A DNA stretch of 64,000 nt, taken from assembly GCF_032268605.1 (NCBI RefSeq), contig NZ_CP130318.1:687501-751500 (forward strand), written 5' to 3'. A model generated the notes under the pieces. The model was not told where the DNA came from. It worked only from the letters and a program-made list of their open reading frames with translations, and did no database searches. A program made the translations under genes and the position numbers. Numbering within the stretch: position 1 is the first letter of the stretch; every line of letters starts with the position of its first letter. The DNA is from Paenibacillus aurantius (GTDB lineage: Bacteria > Bacillota > Bacilli > Paenibacillales > NBRC-103111). This document shows, in pieces, positions 18,947 to 26,973 of this stretch.

Positions 18947-20761
18947 ATGGAAGAGAGAAAATGCCGTGCGGACGTACATAATCAGGGAGAGAGCCTTATT
19001 GAAAAAGCGTTCCGATACGCTTCGTTCGGCATGGCTGTTGCCTCGCTGGAAGGGGATGTGCTGGAGGTAAACCCTTCTTTATGCCGCATGCTCGGCTACT
19101 CGGAACAGGAAATCATTAAGCTGAACTTCACGAGCCTGACCTATCAGGAGGACTTCCCGATTGACGTTTATTACATCCTCCTGATGGGCAAAGGCAAGCA
19201 GGATTTCCACCAAACCGAAAAGCGGTTTCATCATAAGGACGGGACAACCGTTTGGGCGTTGATGACCGTGTCCCTCGTCCGGGATGATAAGGGGACCGGC
19301 ACGGGCTTTCTGGTCCAGCTTCTCGATATCACCCAGCAGAAGCTGGAGGGGAACCGCACCCGCCCCGGCGCACAGCCGGCTCCCGAACGAAAGTGGGGAG
19401 GATGGGAGGTCAACCTGGGAGAATCCCGGGTATATTGGTCCCAGGGCATGTACGACCTGCTGAAGATGCCAATGGACAATGAACCGCCCGCAGGTTACGG
19501 AGAGAAATATGTTCATCCCGAGGACTGGGAATGGGTCCTCCGGAGTTTTAAGGAGGCGGTCGCGGGAGTACCCTGCCGGATTCAGTACCGATTGATCCGG
19601 CCCGACGGGACGGTCCGGACCGTAGTCACGAAGGCGGAGGCTGTCCTTAACGAATCGGGCAAGCCCGTAAAGCTGGTAGGAACCACCGAAGATGTGACGG
19701 ACCATTACCAATACGACGAGGAGCTTCGCCAAAGCGTCGAGCTGTACAACCTGATCTCGGAGCATGCCCAGGAGCTGATTTCCTTTGTCTCGGCGGATGA
19801 CGGGATACTTCGGTACATTTCCCCTTCCGTCCGGACGCTCCTCGGCTATGATGCCGGTGAAGTGGTAGGCACCCGGGCCATCCTGTATGTACATCCGGAC
19901 GATGTCTGGCTGCTTCAGGAATTCCAGAGGCAGGAGGGCAATCCCGCTGCTCCCTTGACCTATCGGGTAAGACACAAGGACGGGCATTACATCTGGTTCG
20001 AAACGAACCTCCGGAAAATCCGGAGCTTCAAGGGCGAGGTCGACAAGATTCTGACGATCGGACGGGATGTGACCGAGTCCAGACAGACGCAGGAGATGCT
20101 GCGCAACTCCGAGAAGCTGTCAATTGCCGGAGAACTCGCCGCAGGAATCGCCCATGAGATCCGCAATCCGCTGACCGCCATCAAAGGCTTCGTCCGGCTT
20201 ATGCAGACGAGCGGGGCCAAGGCGGGTTATCTGGACATCATCACGTCCGAGCTGAACCGGATTGAATCCATTGTGGGAGAGCTGCTGGTGCTTTCGAAGC
20301 CGCGGGAGGCGAAGTTCAGCAGGCAGGACCTGATCCGGCTTCTAGAGCATGTCGTGTCATTTATCGAGACCCAGGCCATCATGAACAACGTCATTCTGAT
20401 CAAGCAGTTTAATTTTCTTTCCCGCGTATACATAAACGGAGACGACAATCAAATCAAACAGGTATTCATCAACCTTCTTAAGAACGGCATAGAAGCGATG
20501 CCTCAGGGCGGAGAGATCCTTATCGACGTAAGATTAGAAGAGGGAATGGTGGCGGTCAGCCTGACGGATCAGGGAGTCGGCATTCCTCCGGACAAGCTCG
20601 CGAAGGTAGGCAGCCTGTTCTATACGACCAAGGAGAACGGAACGGGCCTCGGCATGATGGTGAGCCATAAAATCATCCAGGATCACCGGGGAACCCTGCA
20701 CTTGACGAGTCAGGTGGGACTGGGAACTACGGTTACCGTACGCCTTCCTCTTATGGGATAA
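18947..20761 (+). CDS. Cytoplasmic three-PAS sensor histidine kinase (sporulation-kinase type)
   Basis: A 604-aa protein without transmembrane segments. Three PAS regions lie at about 15-132, 150-255 and 268-378 (each ends with a PAC-like block: FLVQLLDITQQK, KLVGTTEDVTDHY, ILTIGRDVTESRQ). They are followed by HisKA with the phospho-acceptor in GIAHEIRNPLTAIKGFVRLMQ (H403), and an HATPase_c domain (N-box INLLKNGIEAM, G1 DQGVGIPPDKLAKVG, G2 TGLGMMVSHKII). The H-box resembles the B. subtilis phosphorelay kinases KinA and KinE. No response regulator is adjacent, which fits an orphan sporulation kinase feeding a distant Spo0F; that partner is inferred. Confidence 0.88.
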   Translation: MEERKCRADVHNQGESLIEKAFRYASFGMAVASLEGDVLEVNPSLCRMLGYSEQEIIKLNFTSLTYQEDFPIDVYYILLMGKGKQDFHQTEKRFHHKDGTTVWALMTVSLVRDDKGTGTGFLVQLLDITQQKLEGNRTRPGAQPAPERKWGGWEVNLGESRVYWSQGMYDLLKMPMDNEPPAGYGEKYVHPEDWEWVLRSFKEAVAGVPCRIQYRLIRPDGTVRTVVTKAEAVLNESGKPVKLVGTTEDVTDHYQYDEELRQSVELYNLISEHAQELISFVSADDGILRYISPSVRTLLGYDAGEVVGTRAILYVHPDDVWLLQEFQRQEGNPAAPLTYRVRHKDGHYIWFETNLRKIRSFKGEVDKILTIGRDVTESRQTQEMLRNSEKLSIAGELAAGIAHEIRNPLTAIKGFVRLMQTSGAKAGYLDIITSELNRIESIVGELLVLSKPREAKFSRQDLIRLLEHVVSFIETQAIMNNVILIKQFNFLSRVYINGDDNQIKQVFINLLKNGIEAMPQGGEILIDVRLEEGMVAVSLTDQGVGIPPDKLAKVGSLFYTTKENGTGLGMMVSHKIIQDHRGTLHLTSQVGLGTTVTVRLPLMG

Positions 20762-20833
20762 GCGAAATTTGTTCCCCGCCTCCAAGAAAGGTAAGATAGA
20801 AGAAACCCATCATCCCTTAAGGAGTGATTTCGT

Positions 20834-21796
20834 TTGCCGCAGCCTTATGATTTGTCCTTGGATCAGCTCCGCACGTATAAACCGGGATTGACCCGGCAGC
20901 ATGATTTCGATGATTTCTGGGAAGGAACCCTAGATGAGCTTTCCACGGTTCCCATGACCTACGACCTTGTTCCCTACTCTTATCCCGTTAAGGGCGTCAT
21001 GGTTTACCGCATCACCTTCTCCGGGTTCCTGAATGCGCCTATTGACGGGTGGCTGGCGCTTCCCGCGGGTGAGGGACCTCATCCCGGGCTTGTGCTTTAT
21101 CACGGCTACAATTGGGCCTTTGACGGCCGGCTGCACGAAACGGTTAACTGGGCGCTGCGGGGCTATGCTTCGCTTCAAATGCTCGTACGGGGACAGCAGG
21201 GAGACAGCGTGGACAATGTCGTTCCTTCCCACGGAGGGACGGCGGGCTGGATGACGAAGGGAATCATGAGCCCGGAGGAATATTACTACCGCGCCGTTTA
21301 CATGGATGCCGTCCGGGCGATTGATATTCTGGCCTCACTCGACCAGGTCGATGCCAAACGGATCGCCGTAGCGGGAGACAGCCAGGGAGGGGCGCTGACG
21401 CTGGCCGCCGCCGCTTTGTCGGACCTGCCTGCACTTGCTTTGGCGGAGTATCCTTACCTGTCGAACTTCGAGCGGGCGATTGACCTGGCTCCGAAGGGGC
21501 CTTATCTCGAGATTAACGAATATTTCCGCCGCAATTCCAATCCGGCCATCGAAGACATGGCGAAACGGACGCTCTCCTATTTTGACGTCATGAACCTGGC
21601 TTCCCGGATCCAATGCCATACGTGGATGTGCGTCGGTCTCGTGGACGAGATCACCCCGCCTTCCACCGTATTCGCGGCCTATAATCACCTCCAATGCTCC
21701 AAGGAAATGCATGTGTACCGGTACTTCGGCCACGAGCCTATTCCGGCGACAGTCGAACCGAGGCTGCAGCTGCTCAAGGACCGGCTCCAAAGCTGA
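20834..21796 (+). CDS. Acetylesterase / cephalosporin-C deacetylase family (AXE1, Cah-like)
   Basis: A 320-aa alpha/beta hydrolase of carbohydrate esterase family 7, matching the length of B. subtilis Cah (318 aa). These cytoplasmic hexameric enzymes remove acetyl groups from xylo-oligosaccharides and cephalosporin C. The catalytic triad is visible: S183 in GDSQGG, D271 in GLVDEITPP and H300 in YFGHE. The oxyanion residue region HGYNW and the family block VRGQQGDS are present. Start is TTG with AAGGAG nine bases upstream. It is a single gene followed by a terminator. Confidence 0.92.
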   Translation: MPQPYDLSLDQLRTYKPGLTRQHDFDDFWEGTLDELSTVPMTYDLVPYSYPVKGVMVYRITFSGFLNAPIDGWLALPAGEGPHPGLVLYHGYNWAFDGRLHETVNWALRGYASLQMLVRGQQGDSVDNVVPSHGGTAGWMTKGIMSPEEYYYRAVYMDAVRAIDILASLDQVDAKRIAVAGDSQGGALTLAAAALSDLPALALAEYPYLSNFERAIDLAPKGPYLEINEYFRRNSNPAIEDMAKRTLSYFDVMNLASRIQCHTWMCVGLVDEITPPSTVFAAYNHLQCSKEMHVYRYFGHEPIPATVEPRLQLLKDRLQS

Positions 21797-21848
21797 TGGA
21801 GACGGATAGCCGGAAAGCGGCTTCCTCCAAACGATATTGAATAAGACC

Positions 21849-21876
21849 ATCCCTCTTTCTTAGGAAGGAGGGATTT
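21849..21876 (+). terminator. Terminator after the acetylesterase gene
   Basis: ATCCCTCTTTC pairs with GGAAGGAGGGAT with a short TTA loop, followed by TTTTTGC. It lies 50 nt after the stop codon. Confidence 0.85.
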
Positions 21877-21960
21877 TTGCTGCCTTGGGGAGCGGGCACA
21901 GGCTTGCGTAAGGGCATATAGGTTCGGGTGCTTATTGGGAAGGCCCGCCGGCGTGTCGGG

Positions 21961-21990
21961 TTTACGGAGATTTTGGGGAAGTGCTATGAT
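21961..21990 (+). promoter_or_regulatory. Candidate promoter for the GHSGG hydrolase gene
   Basis: TTTACG (21961-21966), an 18-nt spacer and an extended -10 TGCTATGAT (21982-21990). If used, it gives an untranslated leader of about 215 nt. The 330 bp between the preceding terminator and the next gene hold no other recognisable feature. Confidence 0.4.
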
Positions 21991-22214
21991 GGGGCTAGAA
22001 AATAGTACGAATGCTGACGGATAGGATAGCCCGGAGGCGGTTAAAGTCTATTCGTTGTGTTGAAAAATAAGGATACGGCGCAACCTAACCGGAAGACGGT
22101 TTTCGTTATGGCAGGCGGACGGTCAGAGAAGCAAGGGGAGCAAGAGAAGCGGATGCCGCCCGGCTATTCTTAGAGGGGCGGGGGAATCGTCCGAATCCGG
22201 AAGGAGGAAACGGA

Positions 22215-23057
22215 ATGGAAACGGAAGAAACGGCGGCAGAGACGAACACGGGGCGGAAGGCGGGCGAAGCAGGAAAGGCAGGCGGCAGCCTTTGCGATTC
22301 AGGCGCCGTTTCCACCGGCTCCATCCCGTCCGCAGCGAGTGAGGGAAACGTGGGGGCGGAGAAGACGGGCGATGCCGTTCGGACCGCTGAGAAGGCCGTA
22401 TCCGTCTACTTCCTGTCCGGGATTGGAACCTGGGAATCCGGCCGGATGTTCGCCGGGGCCATGCGGGATATTATGGAGCGGTACCGTTCCGAAGGCTATG
22501 CCTTCGTCCATGTCCGGGACCTCTATCCCTACGGCTCCATGGATGGGGTGCATTCCAAGCGGTTCTACCGGCACCTGGCCAAGCAGGCGCTTAAGGTAAG
22601 CCGCGATATGTACGTCCGTTACGAGCGTAACATCGGAGGCCGGCTCGCTTATGAGAAAATCAAGGCCGATTACGATCAATACGGAAGCGGGGACATCATT
22701 CTGATCGGACACAGCGGGGGAGGCATCGCCGCCTATAACACCGCCCAGCTTCTGAGCGACGACGGCTACCGGGTAGCCCGCGTTATTCTGGTGGGGGCTC
22801 CCGAGCAGTGGATTCACAAGGACTGGCACAACCGAGTGCATGCCCTCCGCAAGGCGGGAAGAATCGGGGATTGGGTGACCTGGCTCGGAAAGCCCTGTTT
22901 CGGAGCCCCGAAGGTTAGCGATGAGGTGAACATCGTCGGAGGCCATACCGATTACTTCCGCTGGGACAAAGTAGACGATAACGGCGTGTCCAACCTGCAG
23001 AAGGTGATGGACCGCATTTGGCAGTGGCTCCGTCCGAGGGACTTGTCCTCTTCTTGA
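22215..23057 (+). CDS. Alpha/beta hydrolase with low-complexity N-terminal extension
   Basis: A 280-aa protein. Residues 1-60 are low complexity, rich in Glu, Ala, Gly and Thr, with no signal peptide. The hydrolase part starts at VSVYFLSGIGTW (62) and contains the nucleophile elbow ILIGHSGGG (S167). A likely acidic residue and histidine lie in the C-terminal part (VGGHTDYF). It resembles lipase/serine-esterase-like proteins, but the substrate is not recognisable. RBS GGAGGAAAC lies directly before the ATG. The terminator stem begins inside its last ten codons. Confidence 0.75.
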   Translation: METEETAAETNTGRKAGEAGKAGGSLCDSGAVSTGSIPSAASEGNVGAEKTGDAVRTAEKAVSVYFLSGIGTWESGRMFAGAMRDIMERYRSEGYAFVHVRDLYPYGSMDGVHSKRFYRHLAKQALKVSRDMYVRYERNIGGRLAYEKIKADYDQYGSGDIILIGHSGGGIAAYNTAQLLSDDGYRVARVILVGAPEQWIHKDWHNRVHALRKAGRIGDWVTWLGKPCFGAPKVSDEVNIVGGHTDYFRWDKVDDNGVSNLQKVMDRIWQWLRPRDLSSS

Positions 23058-23070
23058 CGGGGCTTTTTTT
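23027..23070 (+). terminator. Terminator overlapping the end of the hydrolase gene
   Basis: GCTCCGTC (23027-23034) pairs with GACGGGGC (23056-23063), with a nested GAGG...CCTC stem, followed by TTTTTTT. The 5' arm lies in the last ten codons of the hydrolase gene, and the TGA stop is at the edge of the 3' arm. Confidence 0.85.
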
Positions 23071-23163
23071 GTTGGCCGGAGGGGGAGCTGTCATATCCGG
23101 ATTTTGTCTCCCATATACTCTATCAGATTCGAGATGATAGACGAACCGGAGGGAGCCCCCGAG

Positions 23164-24582
23164 ATGACCGAATGTGCCCTTATTAAGAAATGGATCGAGA
23201 AGAAGCGCCTTATCCTGCTGCTGATAGGCGCTGTTTTATTGCCCGCCGCTGGATGGCCGCCGTCCGCAGCCGCAGCCGCATCGGCGGACAAAGGAGGCGA
23301 TAGGGCATCCCTTCAGGAAACGTATGCCCAGCTGAAGGCGGGCAAGCGGGTGGGGGGACCGGGGGAAGCGGCGAAGCCTCCGGAGGAGCGCACCGTCTAC
23401 CTGACCTTCGACGACGGGCCGAGCCGGCTGACCCCTCAGGTGCTCGATATTCTGAAGGAGCAGGGCGTGCAGGCCACTTTCTTTCAGCTGGGACAATCGG
23501 CCCAAGCCTATCCCCAGTATGTCCGCCGGGTGCTGGCGGAAGGACACGCGATCGGCAATCATTCCTACGATCATGTTTACAATAAGCTGTACAGTGACTT
23601 CGCTTCCTTCTGGGGGCAGATCCGCCGGACGGAAGACGCGTTGTACGACATTGCGGGCATTCGCCCCCGTCTTGTCCGGGCTCCGGGAGGAACGGCGACG
23701 AATTTTGACGCTTTCTACTACTATTACTTGGACCAAGCGGGGTACCGGGTGACCGACTGGAATACGGACAGCCAGGATGCCAGCCGGGCCGGGGTGCCCG
23801 CCGATGAGATTATCCGGGCGGTTAAGAACACGCCGCTGAAGCAGGAAATGAATGTCTTGATGCATGACGGGACGGGACACGAACAAACGGTAAAGGCTCT
23901 TCCCGCCATCATCGCCTACTTCAAGGAGCACGGTTACCGCTTTGCCGCGTTAAGCCAGGAGGTCAAGCCGGTTCAATTCGGGATCGCCAAACTCAAATGG
24001 ACCCGTTCCGAATCTTTCGAAGGCTTCCAAGACCATCTGGCCAGCGCCTGGGAGAGAGCCGCAGCCTGGAAGGACGAAGGCAGCGGCGAGGAAGCCGAGG
24101 CTCCGGCCGGCAAACCGGAGAAGCAGGAACCCCCGGAGGTCCGGGCGGAACCGGAACCCCCGTCTCCCCAGGCGGAGCCGTATCCGCTTAAGCTGAAGAT
24201 AGGGGAAGAAGAGATTACGCTAGATGGCACCCGGTACGATCTCCGGGAGGGGCGGCTTGCCGTTCCCTTGCGGCTTCTGGCAGAGAAGCTCGGCGCCCGG
24301 GTCGAGTGGAACGGCACGGAGATGTCGGCGGCCGTTACGCTCGGCGGGCAGCGGCTCGAATACCGTCTGCTGGAGCATACCATCCGGGAGAAGCTGCCGG
24401 ACGGCAGCTGGAAAGGAAGCCCCCTCGCCGACTTTCGCCTGGTGAACGGGGAGATAAGGGTCGGCTTGAGGAAAACGGCGGAGCTTCTGGGCGGCCGGAT
24501 CGGCCGCGTGGTCTTTTCGGCGGAAACCCGCGAAGTGGAGGTAAGGGGGCCGGGCTTTCGTCTTCTTCCTTTGACTGCTTAG
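23164..24582 (+). CDS. Exported polysaccharide deacetylase with C-terminal stalk domain
   Basis: A 472-aa protein. A signal peptide or anchor (hydrophobic 15-40) precedes a NodB deacetylase domain at about 75-285: motif 1 TFDDGPS (81-87; D83 base, D84 metal), motif 2 GNHSYDH (metal ligands H133, H137), motif 3 RAPGGT and motif 5 LMHDGT. A Pro/Glu-rich linker follows, then a copper amine oxidase N-domain-like stalk module at about 345-465 (VPLRLLAEKLGARVEW). It probably N-deacetylates peptidoglycan or another cell-wall polymer. The frame is open to a TTG at 23104, but GGAGGG stands 10 nt before the ATG at 23164, which also gives a proper signal sequence. Confidence 0.9.
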   Translation: MTECALIKKWIEKKRLILLLIGAVLLPAAGWPPSAAAAASADKGGDRASLQETYAQLKAGKRVGGPGEAAKPPEERTVYLTFDDGPSRLTPQVLDILKEQGVQATFFQLGQSAQAYPQYVRRVLAEGHAIGNHSYDHVYNKLYSDFASFWGQIRRTEDALYDIAGIRPRLVRAPGGTATNFDAFYYYYLDQAGYRVTDWNTDSQDASRAGVPADEIIRAVKNTPLKQEMNVLMHDGTGHEQTVKALPAIIAYFKEHGYRFAALSQEVKPVQFGIAKLKWTRSESFEGFQDHLASAWERAAAWKDEGSGEEAEAPAGKPEKQEPPEVRAEPEPPSPQAEPYPLKLKIGEEEITLDGTRYDLREGRLAVPLRLLAEKLGARVEWNGTEMSAAVTLGGQRLEYRLLEHTIREKLPDGSWKGSPLADFRLVNGEIRVGLRKTAELLGGRIGRVVFSAETREVEVRGPGFRLLPLTA

Positions 24583-24685
24583 CCTTCTGCCCGGCTAGCT
24601 TCTAGCATTGTCCGGCCCCATAGGTTTAATTGCTAGACGGATGGGAAAAATGATAGATATCTTATCATTTTGGAGGGCATCCGTT

Positions 24686-25675
24686 ATGCACAGCGATACG
24701 CTTCCTTCTTACCCTTTGTGGGATGAACCGCAATCGATTCTATCCCGCATGATCGATAACATCGAGAGAGTCATCCTTGGCAAAAGAGAAACGATAGAAG
24801 CCGTGCTGGCATCCTTGCTGGCGGGCGGCCACGTTCTTCTGGAGGATGTGCCGGGAGTAGGCAAAACGCAGCTCGTCCGTTCCCTGGCCAAGACGGTCGA
24901 CTGCAGCTACAGCCGCATCCAGTTCACGCCGGATCTGCTGCCTTCGGACGTGACTGGAGTTTCCGTCTATCACCAGCGGACCGGACAGTTCGAATTCCGG
25001 CCGGGTCCGATCTTCGCCCAGCTGGTGCTGGCCGACGAACTCAACCGGACCACGCCCAAAACCCAGGCCGCCCTGCTGGAGGCGATGGAAGAGGGACAGG
25101 TGACGGCCGACGGCGAAACCCGCCGGCTACCCTATCCGTTCATGCTTCTCGCAACCCAAAATCCGGTCGACCAGGAAGGGACCTATGGCCTTCCGGAGGC
25201 CCAGCTCGACCGTTTCCTGATGAGGGTCGGCTTGGGTTACCCCGGCTTGAGGCAGGAAATCGAGATGCTGAACCGGCTCTCCGATCCCTCTCCTCTGGAC
25301 CGCCTGAAGCCGGTCGTTCTGCAGGAGGAGCTGGTGCAGCTGCAGCGTCTCGTCCGCCGCGTGCATGCCGATGAGGCGATTCTCCGCTATGTCGTCGAAA
25401 TCTCCTCCGGGACAAGGGACCACAAGGATCTCCTCCTGGGGGCGAGTCCCCGCGCTTCCGCCGCCCTGCTGACGGCGGCCAAGGCGAGGGCTTTCATGAA
25501 CGGCCGGTCCTACTGCATCCCGGACGATGTCAAAGGCTTTAGCGAGCCTGTCCTCGCCCACCGGCTCGTGCTGTCCCCGGAAGCCCGTCTCTCGGGCATC
25601 CGCTCCGACGAGCTGCTGCAGCATATCGTCTCCAAAATCCCCGTGCCCGGCATGCGCCGGGCAGCCGGCTCTTAG
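24686..25675 (+). CDS. yeaC: MoxR-family AAA+ ATPase (YeaC)
   Basis: A 329-aa AAA+ chaperone-like ATPase. Walker A is DVPGVGKTQ (K60), Walker B LVLADELN (113-120), sensor 1 LLATQNP and an arginine finger region QLDRFLMR; a C-terminal lid domain follows. MoxR proteins act with the DUF58 protein encoded next to them, probably in assembly or activation of membrane or extracytoplasmic proteins. The start is the ATG at 24686, eight bases after GGAGGG; the longer open frame lacks an RBS. Same order as B. subtilis yeaC-yeaD-yebA-guaA. Confidence 0.93.
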   Translation: MHSDTLPSYPLWDEPQSILSRMIDNIERVILGKRETIEAVLASLLAGGHVLLEDVPGVGKTQLVRSLAKTVDCSYSRIQFTPDLLPSDVTGVSVYHQRTGQFEFRPGPIFAQLVLADELNRTTPKTQAALLEAMEEGQVTADGETRRLPYPFMLLATQNPVDQEGTYGLPEAQLDRFLMRVGLGYPGLRQEIEMLNRLSDPSPLDRLKPVVLQEELVQLQRLVRRVHADEAILRYVVEISSGTRDHKDLLLGASPRASAALLTAAKARAFMNGRSYCIPDDVKGFSEPVLAHRLVLSPEARLSGIRSDELLQHIVSKIPVPGMRRAAGS

Positions 25676-25686
25676 GGGGGGAGACG

Positions 25687-26973
25687 ATGAACCGATGGGG
25701 CAACGGTTTGATTCTTGTACTGGGCCTGCTCACCTCGATCTGCTATGCCGGGTTTGTCGGGGGGTATGCCGCTTGGTTCCTGTGCGGAAGCCTGGGCCTG
25801 CTGGTCCTGTATGCAGGCGGTGTCAAAGGAATGGCTTTAAGGGGACTGACGGTAACCTCCCGGGTCACCCCCTCCTGGGGGTTTGCCGGAGAAGAGGTAA
25901 CCGTGGAGCTGAGGCTGACGCGAAGCTTCCCCTTTCCCTTTCCCTTGGCCTGGTTAATGGTTAGGGACCGGTGGGCCGGGGCGGCGGGGGCGGGAAACGG
26001 GGAGGGCAGTATCGTCTTTCCGGGCTTCGCGCGGCAGCTGAACTACCGCTACCGGGTTACCCTTCCCCGGGGAGTGTACCGTTCCCATGAAGTCACGGTC
26101 CTCACCGGGGACTGGTTCGGCTTCGTCACTCACGCCGTCCGGCGGGAAAGCCCGGTCGAAGCGGCGGCCTGTCCCGTTCCGGCGGCGGTTCCTTCTCCCC
26201 CGCAAGCGGCAGGAGAGGGGCGGCCATCCGCCGCCCTGCTCCCTTCGGTGCGGGAAAGCGGCCTGGCGGGGGCACGGGAGTACGCCCCCGGCGATCCGCT
26301 TCGGCGCATCCACTGGAAGGCGACGGCCCGAAGCGGCAGCCTAATGACGCGGGAAGCCGAGCCCGAGAGCGCCGGGGGGACGATGCTCTTCGTCGACGCG
26401 GGAGCCGCCGGCGGGGCCGCCGCGCTTGAGGCGTGCGCCCGCACGGCCGCCGGCCTGCTCGCGCGCACCGCCGCCCGCGGCCCGGCACCCGGGCTCGCCT
26501 GCGGCGGCCTGCGGCCTGCCGTGCGGCTGCCGGGCGGCCCGCGCCTCGGCTTCCGCGCCGCCGCGAGGCCGCTCGCCGAGCTCGCGCCGGGCGGGCCCGC
26601 CGCCTCCGGCCCGGGCGCCTTCGCCCGGCTCGTCTCGCGCGAGGCGCCGGCTCTTGCGCCGGGCACGGCCGTGCTGGCTGTGACGGCCGCGCCCGACGAG
26701 CGGCTGCTAGCGGCGCTCGGCGCGCTGGCCCGCCGCCGGTGCCCCGTCCGGCTGTACCATGTTCAGCCGGGAGACGGGGCCCCAGCGGGCCGCGAGGCCG
26801 CGGACGCCGCTTGGCGGCGGCGCTGCGAGGCGGAGGGCTGCGGCTACACGGCCGTGGCCGTGCCGCCGGAAGCCCCGCGGGCGGCCCTGGCCGAAGCGGC
26901 CGGGCGGCACGGGGCGCACGGGGCGCAGGCTCCGGCGCGGAAGGGGGCGGGCCGAGATGATGCGAGCGCCTAG
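25687..26973 (+). CDS. yeaD: DUF58 domain protein (YeaD)
   Basis: A 428-aa protein with two hydrophobic segments at the N-terminus (about 7-45), a beta-rich region, and the DUF58 signature REYAPGDPLRRIHWKATARSG near residues 198-218. Proteins of this family are partners of MoxR ATPases and often carry a VWA-like fold; the function is not established. RBS GGGGGGAG precedes the ATG by 6 nt. The last 17 nt overlap the next gene. The C-terminal half (26,400-26,970) is extremely G+C rich, mostly Ala, Arg, Gly and Pro codons, and all frames are open there. Confidence 0.88.
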   Translation: MNRWGNGLILVLGLLTSICYAGFVGGYAAWFLCGSLGLLVLYAGGVKGMALRGLTVTSRVTPSWGFAGEEVTVELRLTRSFPFPFPLAWLMVRDRWAGAAGAGNGEGSIVFPGFARQLNYRYRVTLPRGVYRSHEVTVLTGDWFGFVTHAVRRESPVEAAACPVPAAVPSPPQAAGEGRPSAALLPSVRESGLAGAREYAPGDPLRRIHWKATARSGSLMTREAEPESAGGTMLFVDAGAAGGAAALEACARTAAGLLARTAARGPAPGLACGGLRPAVRLPGGPRLGFRAAARPLAELAPGGPAASGPGAFARLVSREAPALAPGTAVLAVTAAPDERLLAALGALARRRCPVRLYHVQPGDGAPAGREAADAAWRRRCEAEGCGYTAVAVPPEAPRAALAEAAGRHGAHGAQAPARKGAGRDDASA

